64,000 bases of DNA from Microbacterium azadirachtae (GTDB taxonomy: Bacteria > Actinomycetota > Actinomycetes > Actinomycetales > Microbacteriaceae), in the NCBI RefSeq assembly GCF_000956505.1, contig NZ_JYIX01000026.1, forward strand, positions 38,250-102,249, read 5' to 3'. The notes under the pieces are model-generated. The model saw only the letters and a program-made list of their open reading frames with translations, was not told the DNA's origin and did not search any database. Shown here in pieces: positions 7,534 through 15,746 of this stretch (its first letter is position 1; each line of letters opens with the position of its first letter). Position numbers and translations under genes: made by a program.

Positions 7534-8483
7534 ACGTCGACGACGTCGTGGTGCACTTCGCACCGGGCACGCTGACGATCCTCAACGTCGTCCTCGGGCT
7601 CATCATGCTCGGGATCGCGCTGGACACCTCGCCGAAGGACTTCCGGGTCGTGCTCACGCATCCCAAGCCCTTCGTCGTCGCGATCCTCGCGCAGCTGCTG
7701 GTGCTTCCGGCCGTCACCTTCGGCCTCACCATGATCCTGCCGGTGACGCCGTCCATGGCGCTCGGCATGATCCTGGTCGCGTGCTGCCCGCCCGGCAACA
7801 TCTCCCAGGTCCTGACCCACCGCTCGGGCGGCAACACCGCGCTGTCCGTCTCCATGACGGCGGTCGGCAACCTGCTCTACATCGTCGCGATGCCGCTGAG
7901 CATCGCGTTCTGGGGATCCCTGCACCCCACGGCCAGGCACCTGCTGCACCGGGTCGCCGTGAACCCGTGGCAGATGCTGCTGGAGATCCTGCTGATCATC
8001 GGCCTGCCGTTCGCCCTCGGCCTGCTGCTGCGCGCCCGCCTGCCGCGCCTGGCGACGCGCGTGCAGCCGTTCGTGCGCTGGTTCGGCCTGATCGCCCTCG
8101 TGGGCTTCATCGTCGGAGCGCTCGCGGGCAACTGGGCCGTCTTCCTCGGCGTGATCGGATCCGTGCTGCTCGTGGTCGCGATCCACGATGCGGTCTCGCT
8201 CGCGATCGGATACGGCACCGCTGTCCTCGGCGGACTCGGCACCAGGGAGCGCAAGGCGATGACGTTCGAGGTCGGCATCCGCAACGCCGGCCTCGGGCTC
8301 GGCCTGGTGTTCACGTTCTTCGGCGGACTCGGCGGCATGGCGGTCGTCGCCGGCTGGTGGGGCGTGTGGGACATCGTCGCGGGGCTGTGTGTCGCTACGC
8401 TCTGGGGCATGCACACCACGCGCCGCACCGGTTCGCGCACCGGCGATGCCTCCCGCCGAGCCGTCAGGGCAGGAGATCGATGA
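7530..8483 (+). CDS. Bile acid:sodium symporter (BASS) family transporter
   Basis: Integral membrane protein of 317 aa with about nine hydrophobic segments. Visible family marks are the opening TILNVVLGLIMLGIALD, the conserved CCPPGNISQVLTHRSGGNTALSVS stretch split around residues 85-105 (short motif PPGN), and FEVGIRNAGLGLGL near residue 250. Relatives carry organic acids, sulfonates or sterol-like anions with Na+. The ATG overlaps the monooxygenase stop by 4 nt (ATGA), and its own stop overlaps the next start in the same way. The substrate may be that of the operon's monooxygenase (inference). Confidence 0.88.
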   Translation: MNVDDVVVHFAPGTLTILNVVLGLIMLGIALDTSPKDFRVVLTHPKPFVVAILAQLLVLPAVTFGLTMILPVTPSMALGMILVACCPPGNISQVLTHRSGGNTALSVSMTAVGNLLYIVAMPLSIAFWGSLHPTARHLLHRVAVNPWQMLLEILLIIGLPFALGLLLRARLPRLATRVQPFVRWFGLIALVGFIVGALAGNWAVFLGVIGSVLLVVAIHDAVSLAIGYGTAVLGGLGTRERKAMTFEVGIRNAGLGLGLVFTFFGGLGGMAVVAGWWGVWDIVAGLCVATLWGMHTTRRTGSRTGDASRRAVRAGDR

Positions 8484-9433
8484 GACGCGTCATGGTCACC
8501 GGCGGCGCCGGCTTCCTCGGCAGCAGGGTCACCGGTCTCCTGTCCGATCATCCCGGCGTCGACGTCGTCCTCTCCGGCGATCTCCGCGATTCGGAGGTGC
8601 CAGGCGTCGTCTCGGTCGAGGTGGACGTCACGGACCCGCGCGGACTGCCGGAGCTGCTGCGCCATCACCGCGTCGACACGGTCGTGCACCTGGCCGCGAT
8701 CGTGAATCCGGGCCGCGACGTGCAGGGAGAGTTCCGCGTCGATGTGCAGGGCTCGTCCAACGTGCTGGCGGCCTGCGTGGAGGCCGGCGTGCGCCGCCTC
8801 GTCGTCTCCAGCTCCGGCGCCGCGTACGGCTACCACGCCGACAATCCGGACTGGATCGACGAGACGGATGCGCTCCGCGGCAACGACGAGTTCCCGTACT
8901 CGCGGCACAAGCGCATGGTCGAGGAGATGCTCGCCGCCGCGCGCACCACGCACCCGGCCCTGGAGCAGGTGATCTTCCGGATCGGCACGATCCTGGGCCC
9001 CACGGTGCGCAATCAGATCACGGCGCTGTGGGACGCGAAGCGGATCCTGCACATCGCCGGATCCGATTCCCCCTTCGTGTTCGTCTGGGTGGACGACGTC
9101 GCCGCGGCGATGGTGCGCGCCGCGCTGGGCGAGGGCCCCGCCGGGATCTACAACGTGGCGGGCGACGGGGCGCTGACCGTGCCGCAGATCGCCCGGCGGC
9201 TGCGCAAACCGCTGCTGACGATCCCCGCACCGCTGCTCGCGATCGCCCTCGCGATCGGCAGCGCCCTGCGCCTGACCGATCACGGACCCGAGAAGATCCG
9301 CTTCCTGCGCTACCGGCCCGTGCTGCGCAACGACCGGCTGAAGGAGGAGTTCGGCTACACGCCGCGGCTCACCTCGGCGGAGGCGTTCGAGGAGTACCTG
9401 CGCACGCACCCTGACGTCGTGCACGCCGGCTGA
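8480..9433 (+). CDS. NAD-dependent epimerase/dehydratase family protein (extended SDR)
   Basis: Protein of 317 aa with an N-terminal Rossmann motif VTGGAGFLGSRV (TGxxGxxG), the strand VDTVVHLAAIVNPG, a serine region VVSSSGAAYGY with the catalytic tyrosine pattern, and the downstream YSRHKRMVEE (YxxxK). The C-terminal substrate domain ends in a segment also found in NDP-sugar and 3-beta-HSD-like relatives. AGGAGA precedes the ATG that overlaps the BASS stop. It may act on the same metabolite as the monooxygenase and carrier, or on a nucleotide sugar; context favours the former but does not prove it. Confidence 0.87.
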   Translation: MRRVMVTGGAGFLGSRVTGLLSDHPGVDVVLSGDLRDSEVPGVVSVEVDVTDPRGLPELLRHHRVDTVVHLAAIVNPGRDVQGEFRVDVQGSSNVLAACVEAGVRRLVVSSSGAAYGYHADNPDWIDETDALRGNDEFPYSRHKRMVEEMLAAARTTHPALEQVIFRIGTILGPTVRNQITALWDAKRILHIAGSDSPFVFVWVDDVAAAMVRAALGEGPAGIYNVAGDGALTVPQIARRLRKPLLTIPAPLLAIALAIGSALRLTDHGPEKIRFLRYRPVLRNDRLKEEFGYTPRLTSAEAFEEYLRTHPDVVHAG

Positions 9434-9464
9434 CTGGCGAACCCCGACCGCGGAGCCTGCGCCG

Positions 9465-9902
9465 TCAGGGCTTCTGCAGCTCCTGGGCGAGCATCACCAG
9501 GATGCCGCTGGGTCCGCGGAGGTAGGTGAGCTTGTAGACGTCCTGATAGTTCGCGACGCCCCGCAGCGGGAAGCACCCGTGGCGGGCGGCGATCGCCAGG
9601 GACTCGTCGATGTCGTCGACGGCGAACGCGATCCGGTGCATGCCGATCTCGTTCGGGAGGGTCGGTGCCGTCTCGATCGCCTCGGGATGGATGTACTCGA
9701 ACAGCTCCACGCGCCCGTGTCCGTCCGGCGTCTGCAGCACGGCGATCCGCGCGTGGTTGCCGTCCAGTCCGACGGCCGTGTCGGTCCACTCCCCCGAGAC
9801 GGTGTCGCGGCCCAGCAGGGCGAGCCCCAGGTCGGTGAAGAAGGCGATGGTCGCCTCGAGGTCGTGGACGGCGATGCCGACGTTGTCCATGCGGATGGCC
9901 AT
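9465..9902 (-). CDS. VOC family protein (glyoxalase/methylmalonyl-CoA epimerase-like)
   Basis: Small cytosolic protein (145 aa) with two beta-alpha-beta-beta-beta repeats. The first opens with MDNVGIAVHDLEATIAFFTDLG, and the second with IGMHRIAFAVDDIDESLAIAARHG near residue 75. The C-terminal strand has LRGPSGILVMLAQEL. Metal-binding His/Glu positions typical of vicinal oxygen chelate enzymes appear (E in VELFEYI, H in MHRIAF). The substrate is unknown. The start at 9902 is set by a leaderless -10 box 7 nt upstream; the ATG at 9911 would lie inside that box region. Confidence 0.85.
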   Translation of the reverse strand: MAIRMDNVGIAVHDLEATIAFFTDLGLALLGRDTVSGEWTDTAVGLDGNHARIAVLQTPDGHGRVELFEYIHPEAIETAPTLPNEIGMHRIAFAVDDIDESLAIAARHGCFPLRGVANYQDVYKLTYLRGPSGILVMLAQELQKP

Positions 9903-9909
9903 GCCTCGC

Positions 9910-9915
9910 ACTCTA
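9910..9915 (-). promoter_or_regulatory. -10 box of leaderless VOC gene transcript
   Basis: On the minus strand TAGAGT ends 7 nt before the ATG at 9902, without a ribosome binding site. Confidence 0.55.
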
Positions 9916-9941
9916 CGCCGCCCTCAGCGCGGGCCACCGCG

Positions 9942-10262
9942 TCAGTGCGTGCCGGCTTCCACCAGGATCACGCCGCCGACGATGACGGCGAGGCCGATCG
10001 CCGTCATGACCGAGATGCGGTCGCGGAACAGCACCCGCCCGAGGACGGCGGTGGCGGCGACGCCGAGCGCGGCCCAGACCGCGTACGCGATGCCGACCGG
10101 CATGCCCAGCGCCAGCACCGTCCCCAGCAGGACGTAGGAGGCGAGATAGCCGAGCACGATGGCGGGGATGTGGCGCCGGCGCCGGAAGCCCTCTGATGCG
10201 CGCAGGCTCAGCGTCGCGGTCACCTCGGAGACGATCGCTCCGAGCAGCAGCAGCCAGGTCAT
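9942..10262 (-). CDS. Small multidrug resistance (SMR) family efflux protein, second of a pair
   Basis: Protein of 106 aa with four transmembrane segments. The conserved membrane-embedded glutamate is in helix 1 (LGAIVSEVTATLSLRAS), with LGMPVGIAYAVWAALGV in helices 2-3, the classical SMR signature. It exports cationic compounds by proton exchange as a dimer. It overlaps the preceding SMR gene by 4 nt (ATGA), which suggests a paired, possibly heteromeric transporter like EbrAB or YkkCD (inference). Confidence 0.9.
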   Translation of the reverse strand: MTWLLLLGAIVSEVTATLSLRASEGFRRRRHIPAIVLGYLASYVLLGTVLALGMPVGIAYAVWAALGVAATAVLGRVLFRDRISVMTAIGLAVIVGGVILVEAGTH

Positions 10263-10672
10263 GACGCGCTCCCCGATCCGCCGCGGGCGTGCCGGGTGCC
10301 GAGCTCCGCGAGCAGGACGCCCGCGATGATGACGCCGAGACCGACGAGGGAGAGCGGGCTCAGCGCCTCCGCGAACAGCGCCGCGGCCGCGAGCGCCGTG
10401 AGCGCCACGCCGATCGCCGACCAGATGCCGTAGGCGACGCCCACCGGCATCCCGCGGGTGAGGACGAGCCCGAGCAGCCAGAACGACCCGCCGTACCCGA
10501 GCACGACCACGCACAGCCACCACCAGGATCCGCCCGTCGACACCGCGCGCAGACTCAGCGTGGCGCTGACCTCCAGCACGATCGCGAGCAGCAGGGGCGG
10601 CCAGGCGCTGGCCGGGCGCCGGACGCCGGCCTCGGCGTCCGGCGTGCCGCCCGCAGGGTCAGCCGAGGACAT
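10259..10672 (-). CDS. SMR family efflux protein, first of a pair
   Basis: Protein of 137 aa. A polar N-terminal tail of about 28 residues precedes a four-helix SMR core with the glutamate in LAIVLEVSATLSLRAV and the RGMPVGVAYGIWSAIGV signature. It also has a C-terminal Arg/Gly/Ser tail. The ATG at 10672 overlaps the end of the sugar kinase gene by 14 nt, so expression is tied to the nucleoside operon upstream. The unequal lengths of the two SMR proteins fit asymmetric pairs, in which the two subunits insert in opposite directions. Confidence 0.87.
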   Translation of the reverse strand: MSSADPAGGTPDAEAGVRRPASAWPPLLLAIVLEVSATLSLRAVSTGGSWWWLCVVVLGYGGSFWLLGLVLTRGMPVGVAYGIWSAIGVALTALAAAALFAEALSPLSLVGLGVIIAGVLLAELGTRHARGGSGSAS

Positions 10673-11537
10673 CGTCGAGCAGCGGATGCAGATGCCGTGA
10701 GCGCAGGGCCGCGGCAGCGGCCGTGGCGCCCGCCGCGAGGGCGTCGTCCACGGCGTCGCCCGCGAGCGTCGCGTCGAGCACTCCGGCGAAGAAGGCGTCT
10801 CCGGCGCCGTTGGTGTCGACGACCTCGACCGGTACCGCCGCCACGCGATGCAGCACGCGATCGCGGTCGACCGCGATCGCGCCCTCGGCGCCGAGCGTGC
10901 AGACAGCGAGCTGGGCGCCCGCATCGATGCGTGCGCGCAGGAACGCCTCGGGATCCGGCAGGCGGTCGGCGTTGCAGAAGAGGACGTCGGCCGCCTCGAG
11001 GAAGGGCCGGTGGAACGCCGCGGCGCCGTCGTAGTCGTGCAGGTCGACCCAGATCGGAGCTCCGGTCGCCTGCGCCTCCTCGATCGCGGCGAGCCCCTCG
11101 GCGGAGAGGTCGAGCACGATCGCGGCGGCGCCCGCGAGCGGGGGCTCGTCGCCGACGAACTCCTGCCACCGCGGCGCGAGCTCGGGCGACGACAGGAAGA
11201 GCGATACCCGCTCGCCGGCGCCCGTCATGAGGTTCAGATGACGCTCCGAGGAGGTGGCCTCGCGCAGCCCGAGCAGGGGCACTCCCGCGCGGCCGAGCGC
11301 GTCACGGATCCGCACTCCCGCCGGATCCGGGCCGACCCTCGCGCGCAGCGACACCGCGCGGCCGAGGCCTCGCAGGCTCAGCGCCTTGCCCGCGCTCGTG
11401 CCTCCGACGGTCTGCCAGTCCGCCTCGGCGAACTGCATGTGCGGCGTCGGTTCGGGCAGTCTGTCCAGCAGCACGATCGTGTTCCACGACACCGCGCCGA
11501 CGATCGCGACGCGCCCCTCAGCGGGGGCTTCACTCAT
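10659..11537 (-). CDS. PfkB family carbohydrate/nucleoside kinase
   Basis: Protein of 292 aa of the ribokinase superfamily. The N-terminus has VAIVGAVSWNTIVLLDRLP, and then the GG-containing sugar-binding segment (QTVGGTSAGKALSLRGLG). The C-terminal PfkB signature DTNGAGDAFFAG, near residue 240, supplies the anion hole and catalytic aspartate. It phosphorylates a sugar or nucleoside with ATP. The start overlaps the adenosine deaminase stop by 8 nt, so within this salvage operon ribose, or a nucleoside left by deamination, is a reasonable substrate (inference). Confidence 0.88.
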   Translation of the reverse strand: MSEAPAEGRVAIVGAVSWNTIVLLDRLPEPTPHMQFAEADWQTVGGTSAGKALSLRGLGRAVSLRARVGPDPAGVRIRDALGRAGVPLLGLREATSSERHLNLMTGAGERVSLFLSSPELAPRWQEFVGDEPPLAGAAAIVLDLSAEGLAAIEEAQATGAPIWVDLHDYDGAAAFHRPFLEAADVLFCNADRLPDPEAFLRARIDAGAQLAVCTLGAEGAIAVDRDRVLHRVAAVPVEVVDTNGAGDAFFAGVLDATLAGDAVDDALAAGATAAAAALRSRHLHPLLDDVLG

Positions 11538-12645
11538 CGAAGCCCTCTGCGATGAGCTCGACGAGCTCCTCGCGCTCCTCGACGGGGAGGAAGGCGCCGG
11601 CGGCGGCATTGAACTGGAAGGACTCCAGGTCCTCCAGGTCGTAGCCGAAGGCGTCCACGAGCAGCGCCATCTCGCGGGTCAGCGAGGTCGCGCTCATCGT
11701 GCGGTTGTCGACGTTCACGGTCACCGCGAAGCCGAGCTGGTACAGCAGGTCGAACGGGTGGTCGCCGAACTCGGTGCCCCAGGCGGCGATCGCGCCGGTC
11801 TGCAGGTTCGACGACGGCGAGAGCTCGAGCGGGATCTCCCGGTCGCGCACCCAGCGCGCCAGATCGCCGAAGCGGACCTGCACCTCCTCGCCCTCCCGGT
11901 TGACGATCTCCAGATCCTCGGCGATGCGCACGCCGTGACCGAGGCGCAGTGCGCGGCCGTCGACCAGGGCGGAGCGGATCGAGTCCGGTCCCGCGGCCTC
12001 GCCCGCGTGCACGGTCGTGGGGAACATCTGCCCCGCCAGGTACTCGAAGGTCTCCCGGTAGCGCGAGGACGGGTAGCCCGCCTCTGGACCTGCGGTGTCG
12101 AAGCCGACCACGCCGCGATCGCGGTTGGCCACCGCGAGCTCGGCGATCTCGCGCACCCGGTCGGTCTGCCGCATCGCGGAGAGCAGCTGTCCCACCCGGA
12201 TGCTCTTGCCCCGGCTCTCCGCCGCGTCCTCCGCCTCGTCGATGCCGTCCTGCACGGCGTCGACCGCCTGCTGCAGGCTGAGCCCGGTCGTCAGGTGCAG
12301 CTCCGGCGCCCAGCGCACCTCGCCGTACACGACGCCGTCGCGCACCAGGTCCTCGACGAACTCGCGCGAGATGCGGCGCAGGTTCTCGGCGCTCTGCATG
12401 ACGGAGAGCGACACGTCGAACGTCTTCAGGTAGTCGACCAGGGATCCGGCCGCGGCCTGCGTGCGGAACCACATCGCCAGCGCCGTCGGGTCCGTGTGCG
12501 GCAGTTCGATCCCCGCCGCATCGGCGAGCTCGATGATCGTGGCGGGACGCACCCCGCCGTCGAGGTGATCGTGCAGCGAGACTTTGGGAAGGCTCCGGAG
12601 GGACAGGCCCTCGACCTCCAGGTCGCCGTTCGCGTCGATGGGCAT
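11530..12645 (-). CDS. add: Adenosine deaminase
   Basis: Zinc hydrolase (371 aa) converting adenosine to inosine. Metal-binding SLHDHLDGG is near residue 25, followed by the HAGEA motif near residue 215, LGHGVRIAED, and the catalytic/metal SPSSNLQTG plus VNVDNRTMS near residues 275-310. Length is normal for the family. It is followed directly by the PfkB kinase, and is preceded by a 98-nt gap after deoA that shows no clear terminator. It corresponds in position and orientation to Rv3313c. Confidence 0.95.
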   Translation of the reverse strand: MPIDANGDLEVEGLSLRSLPKVSLHDHLDGGVRPATIIELADAAGIELPHTDPTALAMWFRTQAAAGSLVDYLKTFDVSLSVMQSAENLRRISREFVEDLVRDGVVYGEVRWAPELHLTTGLSLQQAVDAVQDGIDEAEDAAESRGKSIRVGQLLSAMRQTDRVREIAELAVANRDRGVVGFDTAGPEAGYPSSRYRETFEYLAGQMFPTTVHAGEAAGPDSIRSALVDGRALRLGHGVRIAEDLEIVNREGEEVQVRFGDLARWVRDREIPLELSPSSNLQTGAIAAWGTEFGDHPFDLLYQLGFAVTVNVDNRTMSATSLTREMALLVDAFGYDLEDLESFQFNAAAGAFLPVEEREELVELIAEGFDE

Positions 12646-12743
12646 GACAGATCCTTCCTCAGCGGTCGATCGATGGGAATCGTCAGGGATGTTCCGAGAG
12701 GAACCGGACAGGGCGCCGCGCGGACGCCGCGCCCGGAATCAGC

Positions 12744-14036
12744 CTAGGCCGTGATGCGCTCGCGCACGAGGGGCGCGCGCTCGATGTGCTCCGCGCCGAT
12801 CTCCCACGCGCCGTCGACCGCGTCCAAGGCCCGGTCGAACCGCGCCGCGTCGTCGGCCGAGAGCGTGAACACCGGATCCCCCGCGCGCACGGCGTCGCCG
12901 GGCTTCACGTGCAGGTCGATGCCCGCGGCGAACACCACCGCGTCCTCGGCCCTGGCGCGGCCCGCACCGAGGCGCCAGGCGCCGATGCCGAACGGCAGCG
13001 CGTCCATGCGGGTCACGAATCCATCCGAGGGGGCGGTCACGGTGTGCGTCTCGCGCGCGGTCGGCAGCGCCGCATCCGGGTCGCCGTCCTGAGCGCGGAT
13101 CATGGCCTTCCACGAATCCATCGCGCGGCCATCGTCGAGCGCCCGCTCCACGTCCGCGTCGGGCTGGCCGCTGAGCGCCAGCATCTCGCGGGCGAGGGCG
13201 AGGGTGAGCTCGCGGATGTCGGCCGGGCCGCCCCCGGCGAGCACCTCGACCGATTCGCGCACCTCGTTCGCGTTGCCGATCGCGAGTCCGAGCGGAACAT
13301 TCATGTCGGTGAGCAGCGCGGTGGTGTGCACGCCGGAGTCGGTGCCGAGCGCCACCATCGTGCGGGCGAGCTCGCGGGCGCGGTCGATGTCCTGCATGAA
13401 GGCGCCGGATCCGAACTTCACGTCCAGCACGAGCGCGTCGGTGCCCTCGGCGATCTTCTTGGACATGATGCTCGAGGCGATCAGCGGGATCGCCTCGACC
13501 GTGCCGGTGACGTCGCGCAGCGCGTAGAGCTTCTTGTCGGCGGGGGCGAGACCGGATCCTGCCGCGCAGATCACCGCGCCGACATCGCCCTGCAGCTGCG
13601 CGAACATCTCCTCGTTGCTGAGCGCGGCGCGCCAGCCGGGGATCGCCTCGAGCTTGTCCAGCGTGCCGCCGGTGTGGCCGAGGCCGCGCCCGCTCAGCTG
13701 CGGGACAGCCACGCCGAAGCAGGCGACGAGCGGCGCGAGCGGCAGCGTGATCTTGTCCCCCACGCCGCCGGTGGAGTGCTTGTCGACGGTCTTCTTGCCC
13801 AGGGCGGCGAAGCTCATCCGCTCTCCCGACGCGATCATCGCGTCGGTGAGCACGCGGATCTCGTCGCGCTGCATGCCGCGCTGGAACACGGCCATCGCGA
13901 ACGAGGCCATCTGCGGATCCGTGACGTAGCCGCGCGTGTAGGCGTCGACCATCCAGCGCAGCGCGGGCTCCGGCACGGTCCCGCCGTCGCGCTTGGCGCG
14001 GATCACGTCGACGGCATCGAAAGGCTCAACACTCAA
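12744..14036 (-). CDS. deoA: Thymidine (pyrimidine-nucleoside) phosphorylase
   Basis: Protein of 430 aa, class II nucleoside phosphorylase fold. It has the N-terminal helical segment with FDAVDVIRAKRDGG, the phosphate loop DKHSTGGVGDK near residue 80, GRGLGHTGGTLDKLEAIPG, and the glycine-rich loop MSKKIAEGTDALVLDVKFGSG-type split around residues 185-200 (KIAEGTDALVLDVK). It splits thymidine and deoxyuridine to base and deoxyribose-1-phosphate. No ATG fits, and the frame opens at TTG (14036) with GGAG 7 nt upstream. That TTG overlaps the cdd stop by 4 nt (TTGA). It corresponds to Rv3314c. Confidence 0.95.
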   Translation of the reverse strand: MSVEPFDAVDVIRAKRDGGTVPEPALRWMVDAYTRGYVTDPQMASFAMAVFQRGMQRDEIRVLTDAMIASGERMSFAALGKKTVDKHSTGGVGDKITLPLAPLVACFGVAVPQLSGRGLGHTGGTLDKLEAIPGWRAALSNEEMFAQLQGDVGAVICAAGSGLAPADKKLYALRDVTGTVEAIPLIASSIMSKKIAEGTDALVLDVKFGSGAFMQDIDRARELARTMVALGTDSGVHTTALLTDMNVPLGLAIGNANEVRESVEVLAGGGPADIRELTLALAREMLALSGQPDADVERALDDGRAMDSWKAMIRAQDGDPDAALPTARETHTVTAPSDGFVTRMDALPFGIGAWRLGAGRARAEDAVVFAAGIDLHVKPGDAVRAGDPVFTLSADDAARFDRALDAVDGAWEIGAEHIERAPLVRERITA

Positions 14037-14449
14037 CGTCCTTCTCCATTCGGTCCCTGAGCCCGTCGAAGGGCGCTCGGCCCGAACGCGTCGGGCAGCA
14101 CTTCGTCGATGGTCCTGATCCCGGACACGGTCTCGAGCAGCATCCCCGGTGCGGAGTGCTCGAACAGCAGCTGACGGCAGCGGCCGCAGGGCATGATCGT
14201 CTCGCCCTCGCCGTTCACGCAGAGGAACGCGACGAGACGCCCGCCTCCCGACATGAACAGGTCGCCGACCATCGCGCACTCGGCGCACAGCGTGACGCCG
14301 TAGGAGGCGTTCTCCACGTTGCAGCCGGACACGATCCGGCCGTCGTCGACGAGCGCCGCGGCGCCCACCCGGTAGTGCGAGTAGGGCGCGTAGGCCTTCT
14401 GCTGGGCCTCGTCGGCGACGCGGCGGAGCTCGTCCCAGTCGATGTCCAT
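14033..14449 (-). CDS. cdd: Cytidine deaminase with repeat-derived tail
   Basis: Zinc enzyme (138 aa) that deaminates cytidine and deoxycytidine. The zinc site is CNVENASYGVTLCAEC (catalytic Glu in CAEC) plus MPCGRCRQLL. YAPYSHYRVGAA is the usual N-terminal substrate loop. The normal fold ends near VLPDAFGP; the last dozen residues (SALRRAQGPNGEGR) are encoded by a dispersed repeat described separately. The start is 10 nt after the second permease gene, consistent with one nucleoside uptake-salvage operon. It corresponds to Rv3315c. Confidence 0.95.
   Translation of the reverse strand: MDIDWDELRRVADEAQQKAYAPYSHYRVGAAALVDDGRIVSGCNVENASYGVTLCAECAMVGDLFMSGGGRLVAFLCVNGEGETIMPCGRCRQLLFEHSAPGMLLETVSGIRTIDEVLPDAFGPSALRRAQGPNGEGR
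14052..14073. repeat. Dispersed short repeat in the 3' end of cdd
   Basis: The minus-strand reading is CCTTCGACGGGCTCAGGGA with flanking CC. A related sequence occurs at 56820-56839. It supplies the last codons of cytidine deaminase. Sequences of this type are, from memory, common in Microbacteriaceae and relatives as intergenic or gene-end repeats. Confidence 0.55.
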
Positions 14450-14459
14450 GATCGTCCCC

Positions 14460-15746
14460 CTAGGACTTGATGTACGGCTTGCCGTCGGCCGCCGGCGCCT
14501 TGATCTGGCCGACGAAGCCGACCACGGCGAGGATCGTCACGACGTACGGCAGCATCAGCATGAACTCGCCGGGGATCGGCGTGCGCAGCACCGTGAGCAG
14601 GTTCTGCAGGTTCGTCGCAAAGCCGAACAGCAGGGCGGCGAGGGCCGCGCGCACCGGATCCCACCGGCCGAAGATCACTGCGGCCAGCGCGATGAAGCCG
14701 AGGCCGGCGGTCATGTCCTTGGTGAACTGCGGCACCGAGACCAGCGTGAAGTAGGCGCCGCCGATGCCGGCGATGGCGCCCGCGAGCTGCAGGTTCCAGA
14801 ACCGCGTCGGGTTGACCTTGATGCCGACCGTGTCGGCGGCGTGCGGGTGCTCGCCGACCGCGCGCACGCGCAGCCCCCAGCGGGTGCGGTACATCGCCCA
14901 CGCGACGAGCGCCACCACGACGTACATCAGGTAGACGAGGAAGGTCTGGTTGAACAGCGCGGGGCCGATCACCGGGATGTCGCCGAGGATCGGGATCTTG
15001 ATGAGCGAGAACCGGGTCGGGCTGTTCAGCGTCTGCGCGTTCGGGGCGAGCACGCCCTGGTAGAGGAATCCGGTCAGACCAGAGGCGAAGACGTTGAGCA
15101 CGACGCCGACGATCACCTGGTCGACCAGGTACTTGATCGCGAAGGCGCCCAGCACGAGCGAGATGAGGATGCCGCCGAACATCGCGCCGATGAGGCCGAC
15201 GAACGGATTGTGCGTGAGGGATCCGAGGATCGTCGCGGTGAAGGCGCCCAGCAGGAACTGGCCCTCGATCGCGACGTTCACGACGCCCGCGCGCTCGCCG
15301 ATCACGCCGGCGAGGGCGCCGAACACGAGCGGCACCGCGAGCGAGATGGATCCGCCGAGCAGGCCGGTCAGGGTGATCGCCCCGGCGGCGCCGGCGCCGG
15401 CCCAGGTGAGGAACGCGGTCATCGCCAGCAGCGCGTAGATGATCGGCAGCCAGAGCGCGATCTTGCGGTACTGCAGCGCGCTGACCAGGGCGAGCGCGCC
15501 GAGGACGAGCGCGAGCGTCCAGGCGATCCAGAGCACAGGGCCCGCGGGCACCGGGATGTCGCCCAGGCGGATCGCCGCACTCGCCTCGGACAGGCGGAAG
15601 GTCGTGGTGCCGTAGCGGGGCGCGAACAGGAACAGCAGGCCGAGGAGCGCGACGATCGCGAGCAGCGTGATCGGCGTCTTCAGCGAGCGGACCTTGACGA
15701 CGGTCGGCGCGTCGAGGGCAGGCGCCGAGGTGAGGGAGGTGCTCAT
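14460..15746 (-). CDS. ABC nucleoside transporter permease 2 (BPD_transp_2)
   Basis: Membrane protein of 428 aa with about ten transmembrane segments. The family core ISLAVPLVFGALAGVIGERAGVVNVAIEG marks the inner-membrane component of BMP/PnrA-type purine or nucleoside importers, and VRAVGEHPHAADTVGI marks the coupling region. The N-terminus has roughly 120 extra residues with two or three further hydrophobic segments. The start ATG overlaps the stop of permease 1 by 4 nt. It works with the ATPase at 17047-18561 and the lipoprotein at 18676-19791. Confidence 0.92.
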   Translation of the reverse strand: MSTSLTSAPALDAPTVVKVRSLKTPITLLAIVALLGLLFLFAPRYGTTTFRLSEASAAIRLGDIPVPAGPVLWIAWTLALVLGALALVSALQYRKIALWLPIIYALLAMTAFLTWAGAGAAGAITLTGLLGGSISLAVPLVFGALAGVIGERAGVVNVAIEGQFLLGAFTATILGSLTHNPFVGLIGAMFGGILISLVLGAFAIKYLVDQVIVGVVLNVFASGLTGFLYQGVLAPNAQTLNSPTRFSLIKIPILGDIPVIGPALFNQTFLVYLMYVVVALVAWAMYRTRWGLRVRAVGEHPHAADTVGIKVNPTRFWNLQLAGAIAGIGGAYFTLVSVPQFTKDMTAGLGFIALAAVIFGRWDPVRAALAALLFGFATNLQNLLTVLRTPIPGEFMLMLPYVVTILAVVGFVGQIKAPAADGKPYIKS

